A DNA stretch of 64,000 nt from Opacimonas immobilis (GTDB lineage: Bacteria; Pseudomonadota; Gammaproteobacteria; Enterobacterales; Alteromonadaceae): NCBI RefSeq assembly GCF_048282545.1, contig NZ_CP182485.1, positions 124,001-188,000 on the forward strand, written 5' to 3'. This document shows positions 57,120-64,000 of the stretch, piece by piece. The position numbers and the translations under genes are program-made. Under the pieces are notes generated by a model. The model was not told the origin of the DNA. It worked only from the letters and a program-made list of their open reading frames with translations, and did not search any database. How positions within the stretch are numbered: the stretch's first letter is position 1; every line of letters starts with the position of its first letter.

Positions 57120-58367
57120 ATGGAAAGTACACAATTTATGGATATGTTCATCCATATCATCAGCCAAATAACCCAGCAAGATGACATCACTAATCAGCAT
57201 CCTATATACAAGTTATCCGCTATTTTGAGTATATTATTCGGTGCATTAGTGGTGTTTTATATTATGCGCGCCATTTTGCAATCTAAGATGTTATTGCGTT
57301 TATTTGAAAACGAGTATCGTTGGGATGATGCCTTATTAGAGCATGGATTCTTTAATCGTGTTGGTCATGTAATGCCTGCGGTATTTATTCTCCTCACAAC
57401 GCCCGTATTGCTTGAACAAAATACTCTTATCTCAAGCTTTACCAACAAAGCTGCTTTGGTTTACATTGTTTTTGCGAGTATTTTTGCCGTCTATGCCTTA
57501 CTCAATACCATTGAGGATTTGTATAACGCCTCCAAGCTTGCCAGCAAAGCACCCATTACCGGCTTTATTCAAGTCTTCAAATTGCTGTTTGCTATTATTG
57601 CCATTGTTCTCTCCATCTCCCTTATCTTAGAAAAAAGTCCCTATTTATTACTTTCAGGCTTAACTGCCATCACAGCGGTATTGTTATTGATTTTCCGCGA
57701 CACGATATTGGGGTTTGTTGCGGGTATTCAAATTGCCGCTAATCGCATGTTTAACAGCGGTGACTGGATCGAAATCCCAAAATTTGGCATCGATGGCGAA
57801 ATCCAACAAATCGGGTTAAACGTGGTCAAAGTGCAAAACTGGGATAAAACCATTGCAACCATTCCGACTTACTCATTAACTAACGAATCGGTTAGAAACT
57901 GGCAAGGTATGCAGCGCTCAGGCGGCCGACGCATAAAACGCGCGTTACTGATAGACCAATCAAGCATCGGTTTTTTAAGTGACGATCAACTTGACGATCT
58001 TAAACAGTTTAAACGCATCGCACAGTATTTGGCAGATAAACTCGGGGAGATAAATACCGACAATATCAATAATGCCATCGATGCAAAAGACACCAAAAAT
58101 GCCCGACGTTTAACCAACATCGGTACATTTAGAGCATACATCGAAGCTTATCTCAAATCCCACCCAAACATCGCTCAGCAGATGACCCTAATGGTCCGTC
58201 AGTTAAAACCAACAGAAACGGGACTGCCAATTGAACTGTATTGTTTTACTAATACTACTATTTGGGTAGAGTATGAGAGCATACAAGCGGATATTTTTGA
58301 CCACCTGCTGGCCATCATGCCGTTGTTTGGCTTGAGGTGTTATCAGCGTGTGAGCGACAAAGGCTAA
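57120..58367 (+). CDS. MscS-type mechanosensitive ion channel
   Basis: About 415 residues from the ATG at 57120, preceded by AAGGTG. Five hydrophobic segments cover the N-terminal 200 residues. An MscS domain follows, with pore-helix region FRDTILGFVAGIQIAANRMF near 194-213 and the beta domain GDWIEIPKFGIDGEIQQIGL just after. The YbdG/YnaI-like layout (417 residues, insertion KRIAQYLADKLGEIN) fits a mid-size channel that opens on osmotic downshock. Co-transcribed with the acyltransferase. Confidence 0.92.
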   Translation: MESTQFMDMFIHIISQITQQDDITNQHPIYKLSAILSILFGALVVFYIMRAILQSKMLLRLFENEYRWDDALLEHGFFNRVGHVMPAVFILLTTPVLLEQNTLISSFTNKAALVYIVFASIFAVYALLNTIEDLYNASKLASKAPITGFIQVFKLLFAIIAIVLSISLILEKSPYLLLSGLTAITAVLLLIFRDTILGFVAGIQIAANRMFNSGDWIEIPKFGIDGEIQQIGLNVVKVQNWDKTIATIPTYSLTNESVRNWQGMQRSGGRRIKRALLIDQSSIGFLSDDQLDDLKQFKRIAQYLADKLGEINTDNINNAIDAKDTKNARRLTNIGTFRAYIEAYLKSHPNIAQQMTLMVRQLKPTETGLPIELYCFTNTTIWVEYESIQADIFDHLLAIMPLFGLRCYQRVSDKG

Positions 58368-58372
58368 AGGCA

Positions 58373-58410
58373 TAAAAAAACGGTTGCCAGTTTCCTGACA
58401 ACCGTTTTTA
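58373..58410. terminator. Bidirectional terminator
   Basis: AAAAACGGTTG / CAACCGTTTTT stem with internal CCAG/CTGA mispairing, between the convergent channel gene and the 63-residue membrane protein gene. Confidence 0.85.
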
Positions 58411-58428
58411 GCAATATAAACTGCTAAA

Positions 58429-58620
58429 TTAGGCTAACGCGTAAGCAAGTAGAGCGGTAAAAATAATACCAGACACGCCAAAAAAGCCATATTCCACTTT
58501 CTCTTTCATGCCTGCTTCACCTGTCTCGCTAGACAAAAAAGCCATAATCACACAAGTAACCCCTAATACCAAGGCTAATACAGCACCGCCAAACGCAAGT
58601 GCATTAATCCATTCAATCAT
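58429..58620 (-). CDS. Small two-span membrane protein, unknown
   Basis: A 63-residue protein from the ATG at 58620, which has GGAG 7 bases upstream. Two hydrophobic segments (about 5-26 and 41-60) with a short acidic loop (SSETGEAGMKEKVEYG) between. No family recognised. It stands alone with a shared terminator downstream. Confidence 0.7.
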   Translation of the reverse strand: MIEWINALAFGGAVLALVLGVTCVIMAFLSSETGEAGMKEKVEYGFFGVSGIIFTALLAYALA

Positions 58621-58874
58621 TACTGACTCCAAAAAAACAACTGCGTGAATTATATCAAGCTTCCCAAAAAAACCCTAGTTATCAGAAGCAAAAAAGACAT
58701 GATACTTTGATGTTAGTCAAAACTTACACATATTATTTGTTTTGCCTAACTTTTTGCTACTTATAAAGTATATCGTACCTGAATAGCACCTTTTAATAGG
58801 CGATTCGTCGTATTTTTTGTTGGCATGAATATTGGTTATCAATTAAGGTATTACACAATTAATTAGGAATCTTT

Positions 58875-59723
58875 ATGACCCCATCCAACTCATCATATAG
58901 CAGAATCAAGGCTCCGTTTATTACTGCGTCCTGCGTCGGTATGTTTGCACTTTTTAGCACTTCGACTCTAGCGAGCAACATACAAATTGACATGTCACAG
59001 TGCGAAGTCAACATGCACGGCACCCTCGGCATCGAGAATGGCGTCATGACAGTGACCACGACAAAAGGTCAAACACTTACGTTAGATGAAGAACAACAGC
59101 TCTTCGTTGATGGCAAAGAAATGCTACTTACTGCGTCACAACAGAGTTTGGCTGAGCAGTATTATTACAACATCAACGCAGCGATTCCAATGGGCATCGA
59201 AATCGCTGCGCAAGGCTTAGAACTTAGCAATGTGGCCGTTAATGACATTCTATCTCCTTTACTTGGTGAAGATGATGACATGATAATCAAACTCAATGAG
59301 TTACTTACAGGCGTTGCACAAGGATTGCAAAACGATATTTATGATGCGCAAGGCAACCTTTCTATTGCACCCAATATGAGTGGTGGCAATTGGTTTTCTC
59401 CCGAGTGGGAAAAAGACTTTGAACGCGTATTAACCGACACCATAGAGCAAAATATGGGGCGGTTGATGATTGCAATTGGTACTGAGTTATTATTTGGTGA
59501 AGGTGATTTTGGCTTAGAGGCGTTTGATCCAGATGCATTAGCCCAACGTGTTGGCGACAAAATGGCGCATCATGGTACGCAAATCAGTGAAGCGATGGTG
59601 ACCTTTTGTGCAATCGTTGAAGCCGCTGACCAAGCTGAGACAGACTTGGCAAACAGTATCGAAGTACTTAACTCGTTTGATGTGATTCAATATCGCAAAG
59701 GCACTCACCACAATGCTCAATAA
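58875..59723 (+). CDS. YggN family (DUF2884) exported protein
   Basis: A 282-residue protein with a signal peptide (about 1-34, cut after LAS). The mature start SNIQIDMSQCEVNMHGTLGI and the AEQYYYNINAAIPMGIEIAAQG segment near 95-116 identify it as a YggN/DUF2884 protein. These are periplasmic and of unknown role in gammaproteobacteria. It overlaps the next gene by 11 bp, indicating a two-gene operon. Confidence 0.9.
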   Translation: MTPSNSSYSRIKAPFITASCVGMFALFSTSTLASNIQIDMSQCEVNMHGTLGIENGVMTVTTTKGQTLTLDEEQQLFVDGKEMLLTASQQSLAEQYYYNINAAIPMGIEIAAQGLELSNVAVNDILSPLLGEDDDMIIKLNELLTGVAQGLQNDIYDAQGNLSIAPNMSGGNWFSPEWEKDFERVLTDTIEQNMGRLMIAIGTELLFGEGDFGLEAFDPDALAQRVGDKMAHHGTQISEAMVTFCAIVEAADQAETDLANSIEVLNSFDVIQYRKGTHHNAQ

Positions 59724-60543
59724 AACATTAAGCGTGGGCATTTTTGGCTGTGGTTGGCTTGGTCAACCACTGGCCAAGAGGCTCATTCAAGCTGGACATG
59801 AGTTGATAGGCAGTACTACTCGTGCATCACAGCGAGCCGTTCTATCCGCACTCGGCGTCACGCCAATTATACTCGATCTTAGACAGCATCCTTTAGCGAC
59901 CAATGACTATCCAACGGTTCGTCAGCTTGATGTTATCTTGCTCAACATTCCACCAAAACATAGAGATCTAGATGCGCCGCTATTTGTGTCTCAAGTGAAA
60001 GAATTTGTGGACACACTATTATCCCTTTCACCGAATGCCTATGTGATTTTTGTATCCACAACGTCCGTGTTTGGCAATGCGACACAAACGGTGAATGAAG
60101 ATAGCCCGACTTGTCCAAATACCCCCTCAGGGCACGCGCATGTTGAACTGGAGCAATTCATCCTCAACCAACCTAAAAGCTCGGTGGTACGCTTAGCTGG
60201 CCTGATTGACGATGTACGCCACCCGATTACCAGTATTGTCAAACGCGAGACCTTTAGTAACGGACAACAAGTAGTGAATCTAGTTCATCAGGAAGATGTA
60301 GTGAACGCTTTGCAAATAATCATTGAGCGACAACTCTCGGGCGTAACCATGCATCTTTGCGCACCGGAACACCCTACTCGAGAACACTATTATCAATACG
60401 CAGCACAACAACGCTTATTAACGTTTCCTACTATTATTCCCGATCCCAACTCCACACCTCATGGCAAAGTGGTTTTGGCACAAAAAACCCAGCAACTGCT
60501 GGGCTTTGAATATCAATACAAGAGTCCATTTGATATGGTCTAG
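59713..60543 (+). CDS. NAD(P)-dependent epimerase/dehydrogenase-like protein (YeeZ-like)
   Basis: A 276-residue Rossmann-fold protein. N-terminal SVGIFGCGWLGQPLAKRLIQAG is the dinucleotide-binding motif, VIFVSTTSVFGNA near 115-127 is the extended-SDR strand-4/5 region, and VRLAGLIDD follows near 161. The pattern matches the YeeZ-like branch of extended SDR proteins, whose substrate is unknown. It overlaps YggN by 11 bp; the stop overlaps the convergent transporter gene by 4 bp. Confidence 0.85.
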   Translation: MLNKTLSVGIFGCGWLGQPLAKRLIQAGHELIGSTTRASQRAVLSALGVTPIILDLRQHPLATNDYPTVRQLDVILLNIPPKHRDLDAPLFVSQVKEFVDTLLSLSPNAYVIFVSTTSVFGNATQTVNEDSPTCPNTPSGHAHVELEQFILNQPKSSVVRLAGLIDDVRHPITSIVKRETFSNGQQVVNLVHQEDVVNALQIIIERQLSGVTMHLCAPEHPTREHYYQYAAQQRLLTFPTIIPDPNSTPHGKVVLAQKTQQLLGFEYQYKSPFDMV

Positions 60544-61958
60544 CCCAATAGAGCTAAACCAAAATACTTAGTCAATACAGTATTGAGAAAGATAAACGCC
60601 AGAACCAGCGGGATAAATGTCCCAATTGAGAAGTTTACATAACGTTCAAACCATGAGCCCTGATAAACGGTTGAGCCTTCTTCTAGAGCGGCATTAAAGT
60701 TCTGTTTGCGCCAGCGATAACTCACAAACAAACAAATCAACAAACCATTAAGAGGTAAGATCGTTTCATAAAATACATCAATCACTACATCAAAGAACGA
60801 TTTATTCGCGCCAGCATAACTCACAAAATCAGTCAAAAACGGTACCATACCAAAGGATACTGCGCACATTAAAGACAGTAATACTAGCAAAGCGCCAGCA
60901 ATACCGAGTGCTTTTGGTCGGGAAACCCCCTGTTCACTCATCAAAGATGAGACCGGTACTTCAAATATCGATACCAATGATGTAATCGCTGCAAAGAACA
61001 CAAGTAAGAAAAAGACACTGGCCACAACTGACGCCCCCGTATAACCTATGGTGGCTTGTAGTGCTAGGAAGATTTTAGGTAAAAAGGTAAAAATCAAACC
61101 CACTGATGACTCACTCAAATCTTCAGCTTGGATCTCAGGGTTGAAGGTGAAGATTGCAGGTAAAATCATCAACCCCGCAGTAAACGCAACTGCCGTATCG
61201 GTTAATGCGACTAATTTGGAAGAATTTGGTACATCTGCGCGTCGATCGACGTAGCTGCCATATGTGATCATGATCCCCATACCCAAAGACAATGAGAAAA
61301 ACGCTTGAGATAGCGCACCATTGACGACACCTGAATCTATTTTACTGATATCAGGAATAAGATAGAACTGCACCCCTAACATCGCATTGTCTTGTAACAA
61401 GACAAATATCACCATGCCAATCAGCATAAAGAACAGAGCCGGCATCAATATTTTTGCGCCTCGCTCGATCCCTTCTTTGACCCCGCCTTGCAAAATTAAG
61501 TACATAATCGCTAACACGGCGACCAAATAACCGAACACTTTGCCCGAATTGATAAACTGACCAAAATTATCCGGATTGGCTAACTGCGACAAATTACCGG
61601 TTACCGATTCAACCAAGTAACCCAATATCCATACTGTAATAACGGAGTAAAATACGGCGATCATAAACGGGGTGATAATTGACAACCAGCCCGCAATAGA
61701 CCATTTTGAATTGGGTGCGAGCTTCTTATATGCACCGAGAGGATCACGCTGAGTATGACGACCAACAGACATTTCTGCCATCATCACTGGCAGGCAGATG
61801 AAAAAGACAAATACCGCATACATTAATAAAAATGCACCGCCCCCATTTTTGGCCGCGCCAACAGGAAAACCCACCAGATTGCCGATCCCCACAGCGGAAC
61901 CTGCAGCTGCCAAAATAAAGCCTAAGCGAGAACCAAATTGCTCGCGAGATGCGCCCAT
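60540..61958 (-). CDS. Sodium-dependent transporter (NSS/SNF family)
   Basis: A 472-residue protein with about eleven or twelve membrane segments. The opening REQFGSRLGFILAAAGSAVG and IGNLVGFPVGAAKNGGGAF is the NSS signature (helix 1 unwound Na-binding region), and SLSLGMGIMITYGSYVD lies near residue 236. Members import amino acids or osmolytes with sodium, fitting a marine organism. Substrate not determinable. Monocistronic. Confidence 0.94.
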   Translation of the reverse strand: MGASREQFGSRLGFILAAAGSAVGIGNLVGFPVGAAKNGGGAFLLMYAVFVFFICLPVMMAEMSVGRHTQRDPLGAYKKLAPNSKWSIAGWLSIITPFMIAVFYSVITVWILGYLVESVTGNLSQLANPDNFGQFINSGKVFGYLVAVLAIMYLILQGGVKEGIERGAKILMPALFFMLIGMVIFVLLQDNAMLGVQFYLIPDISKIDSGVVNGALSQAFFSLSLGMGIMITYGSYVDRRADVPNSSKLVALTDTAVAFTAGLMILPAIFTFNPEIQAEDLSESSVGLIFTFLPKIFLALQATIGYTGASVVASVFFLLVFFAAITSLVSIFEVPVSSLMSEQGVSRPKALGIAGALLVLLSLMCAVSFGMVPFLTDFVSYAGANKSFFDVVIDVFYETILPLNGLLICLFVSYRWRKQNFNAALEEGSTVYQGSWFERYVNFSIGTFIPLVLAFIFLNTVLTKYFGLALLG

Positions 61959-62023
61959 ATCACTATCCTAATTATTGTTTTTATTTCGGCAATAATAGTA
62001 TCAGTGTTGCGCCAGAATGTCAT

Positions 62024-62767
62024 TTACCAAGGAATATTTTGCGCATCCCAATCGACATAATACGGTGAATGTTCGGCCTGTGCGGATTGTAACTGTTGAA
62101 CCAGACATTCTGCGGTAAATGCAGGTGTGAAGAGTTTTTTTTGGGGTACATTCGCTTGAAACGGCTTGGATAATCCAGTGTCTACTGTACCGGGATGATA
62201 CGCCATCAATGTAACCTGCTTATGTCGTCTTGCGTACTCTATCGCCGCATTTTTGATCACCATATTCAAAGCGGATTTAGATGCGCGATAACCGTACCAA
62301 CCCCCTAAGCGATTATCGCTAATACTACCGACACGTGCCGAGAAAAACGCCATGGTTGTCGGCGCGTTTTTTGCCACAACGGCTGGAAGATTTTTTAACC
62401 ACAGTGTTGGCATAATGGTATTCACTGTAAAATAGTATTGCATCGCGTCTGCATTGATATCTTCAAGGCGTTTTTCCGGCTTAATGCCCAACTCTGGATT
62501 GTGCAATAAGCCAATCGTACACACTACATAGCGATAGGTTATACCTTCTGCTTTGCGGGCAGAAATAAACGCTTTGATCTGTGATTCACACGACGAGTCA
62601 ACCTCAAAATGCTGAACACTGCCTCCAAAGTCTTTCTGTGGAAGGCTTCGAGATACCGCATCAATGTAAGTGACTGAAGCACTTAGCAGAAGTTGTTCTA
62701 TCACCGCTTGAGCAATGCCACTGCTTGCACCTATTACTAGAGCACGTTCACCGTTGCTTTCAGTCAT
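62024..62767 (-). CDS. SDR family oxidoreductase
   Basis: A 247-residue short-chain dehydrogenase. NAD(P) motif ALVIGASSGIAQAVIEQLL near 10-28, and the catalytic Tyr-Lys in GGWYGYRASKSALNMVIKN near 154-172, with the partner Ser region FFSARVGSISDNRL before it. The C-terminal VQQLQSAQAEHSPYYVDWDAQ fits the CsgA/C-signal-like group. It overlaps the downstream end of the DCC gene by 4 bp, forming a two-gene operon in which it is second. Confidence 0.92.
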   Translation of the reverse strand: MTESNGERALVIGASSGIAQAVIEQLLLSASVTYIDAVSRSLPQKDFGGSVQHFEVDSSCESQIKAFISARKAEGITYRYVVCTIGLLHNPELGIKPEKRLEDINADAMQYYFTVNTIMPTLWLKNLPAVVAKNAPTTMAFFSARVGSISDNRLGGWYGYRASKSALNMVIKNAAIEYARRHKQVTLMAYHPGTVDTGLSKPFQANVPQKKLFTPAFTAECLVQQLQSAQAEHSPYYVDWDAQNIPW

Positions 62768-63162
62768 ACTTTTCCTTGGGGATTAGGGCCACATGTGGAA
62801 CATCGTTTTTGACCAGTTAACCAATACGAGATGGTATAACGATGTTTGGCAAATATATGATAAGCGTGGTCAGCAAACCACCTAATGACCGGCCAACGCA
62901 ATGGTGCATACAACCAGCCCTTACCGACTAATGACCAAGCTAAATGTGTTACATCAAGCCCGGTAATCAACTCTCCGGTGTCAGTCATACCGTGAATCCG
63001 ATTATTTAATGCATGCCAATCCATGTTTGGGTACCGCTGTACAAAATCTGGCGCCATAATGTCCTCGAAGCGCAAATGACCATCTCGATTGAGCTTGCGC
63101 AGGTGAGACATTTCTTTTTGGCAAAGTGGACATTGGCCATCATAAAATAACGTTAAGGTCAT
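62764..63162 (-). CDS. DCC family (DUF393) thiol-disulfide protein
   Basis: About 132 residues from the ATG at 63162, which has GGAG 8 bases upstream; the frame to 63228 would add an N-terminus with no signal or motif. The DxxCxxC motif is YDGQCPLCQKEMSHLRKLN at residues 6-24, followed by ALNNRIHGMTDTGEL and GLDVTHLAWSLVGKGWLYAP, typical of DCC proteins. It probably acts as a small thiol-disulfide oxidoreductase. A C-terminal RCSTCGPN adds a second CxxC. Confidence 0.9.
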   Translation of the reverse strand: MTLTLFYDGQCPLCQKEMSHLRKLNRDGHLRFEDIMAPDFVQRYPNMDWHALNNRIHGMTDTGELITGLDVTHLAWSLVGKGWLYAPLRWPVIRWFADHAYHIFAKHRYTISYWLTGQKRCSTCGPNPQGKV

Positions 63163-63290
63163 ATACTTTCTCCATATAACAAAATAAATACGGACAAAAT
63201 GACATTTAGTGCAATTATTTTTTTGCAATACTTGATCAATGTGCTTCCAAACACCATAACAATAGCTAATAAAATGTGTTAGAGAATAAA

Positions 63291-63830
63291 ATGTCCAAAT
63301 TAGAGCAAATCACATTGGCCGGCGGATGCTTCTGGTGCATTGAGTCTGCCTTCAACCGAGTCAAAGGTATTGAACATGCCGTATCAGGTTACAGTAACGG
63401 ATCCGTCATTGATCCTACCTACGAGCAAGTATGTGCTGGTGACACCGGACACGCAGAAGTCGTACAACTGACATTTTACCCAGAGCAAATCTCGTTAGAG
63501 CAGATCTTTGAAATATTCTTTGCCCTGCACGACCCGACGCAACTTAACCGCCAGGGCAATGATATTGGCTCACAATATCGAGGCGGGATTTATTATCACA
63601 ACGAAGCACAGCATCAAGCCGCAATTGCTTTCATTGCCAAGCTGAGAGCCGATAAAATCTATGACGGTGAAATTGTCACAGAAGTGTTGCCGCTAGAAAA
63701 TTATTATGACGCAGAAGATTATCATCAGGACTATTTTAATAACAATCCTGGAAACACTTATTGTAACTTTGTCGTTGGTCCGAAGTTAACCAAGTTTAAA
63801 CAAACCTTTGCCCAGATGCTCAAAGATTAA
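63291..63830 (+). CDS. msrA: Peptide-methionine (S)-S-oxide reductase MsrA
   Basis: About 179 residues from the ATG at 63291; an upstream GTG at 63276 adds only five. The active-site motif LAGGCFWCIESAFNRVKG has the nucleophilic Cys13, and GYSNGSVIDPTYEQVCAGDTGHAE and GSQYRGGIYYH are conserved family segments. The AEDYHQDYFNNNPGNTYCNF ending matches short MsrA forms. It repairs S-sulfoxide of methionine in proteins and free methionine with thioredoxin. Confidence 0.96.
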   Translation: MSKLEQITLAGGCFWCIESAFNRVKGIEHAVSGYSNGSVIDPTYEQVCAGDTGHAEVVQLTFYPEQISLEQIFEIFFALHDPTQLNRQGNDIGSQYRGGIYYHNEAQHQAAIAFIAKLRADKIYDGEIVTEVLPLENYYDAEDYHQDYFNNNPGNTYCNFVVGPKLTKFKQTFAQMLKD

Positions 63831-63854
63831 AGCGCAGTAGCAACGCTGTACGGA

Positions 63855-64000
63855 CTAAATCAAAAATAGCGTTGCCGTGCCAAGAAAGGCAAAAATCCCG
63901 ACGACATCGGTGATTGTAGTCAGAATAACACTCCCTGCAAGAGCCGGATCTATTTTGAGTTTCTTCATGATCAGTGGTAATGTCGCGCCTGACAAACCGG
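63855..64000 (-). CDS. mgtE: Magnesium transporter MgtE, C-terminal part (cut by window edge)
   Basis: About 48 codons of the 3' end on the minus strand, stop TAG at 63855-63857. The visible residues GATLPLIMKKLKIDPALAG and TTITDVVGIFAFLGTATLFLI match the last two membrane helices of MgtE, including the Asp of the ion pathway (ITDV). The rest lies outside the window. Confidence 0.8.
   Translation of the reverse strand, partial: GLSGATLPLIMKKLKIDPALAGSVILTTITDVVGIFAFLGTATLFLI

Overview
The window is chromosomal DNA of a marine gammaproteobacterium, most likely order Alteromonadales. The evidence is a 16S-Ile-Ala-23S-5S rRNA operon, a PdsO/PdsR/PdsS set, TIGR04219, DUF2333 and YggN proteins, a TonB-dependent receptor, a sodium-dependent transporter and a carotenoid/retinal gene set. 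Genus cannot be fixed by eye.

Layout. 1-5.5 kb: a small lipoprotein, a SIMPL protein and the regulatory half of the proteobacterial dedicated sortase system (pdsO, pdsR, pdsS); no sortase or sortase target is visible. 5.5-12.1 kb: an AT-rich accessory block with a broken gene, several unknown proteins, a 5' fragment of an ADP-ribosylglycohydrolase gene, and an operon of ADP-ribosylglycohydrolase, an N-formylglutamate amidohydrolase-like protein and a macro/DUF3293 fusion. The block ends at what looks like a tmRNA 3' end, probably an attachment site. 12.5-18.1 kb: an Lrp-type regulator divergent from a zinc alcohol dehydrogenase, a VapBC-type pair, tRNA-Ser(GGA), arsC-acr3, a CPBP protease remnant and a second antitoxin/PIN pair.

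18.2-33.7 kb: ahpC-ahpF; an MBL hydrolase; the cluster crtI-crtB-crtY-blh, which should take phytoene precursors to retinal; a TSUP permease; an S9 peptidase; a probable copper TonB receptor with a small Cys-motif protein; and an extracellular endonuclease. 33.7-39.7 kb: the rRNA operon on the minus strand with its promoter and a complex tail. 39.8-48.1 kb: a membrane-anchored RRM protein with trmA, fabR divergent from an acyl desaturase across a strong FabR-like palindrome, and cysJIH. 48.2-64 kb: mostly housekeeping genes (TIGR04219 barrel, DUF2333, PspC, dusA, GNAT, pntAA-pntAB-pntB, acyltransferase, mechanosensitive channel, YggN, NSS transporter, SDR, DCC protein, msrA) and the 3' end of an mgtE-like gene.

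The most unusual signal is not a protein. At three places, the tmRNA 3' end (12.06-12.24 kb), tRNA-Ser (15.44-15.65 kb) and 5S rRNA (33.9-34.09 kb), the 3' tail of a stable RNA is followed by a terminator, then four short hairpins in a fixed order, then a second copy of the same tail 160-170 bp away. The hairpin sequences differ between loci but the pairing and loop types are kept. This resembles the arrangement of the E. coli tyrT (rtT) repeats and suggests a structured repeat unit tied to stable-RNA 3' ends.
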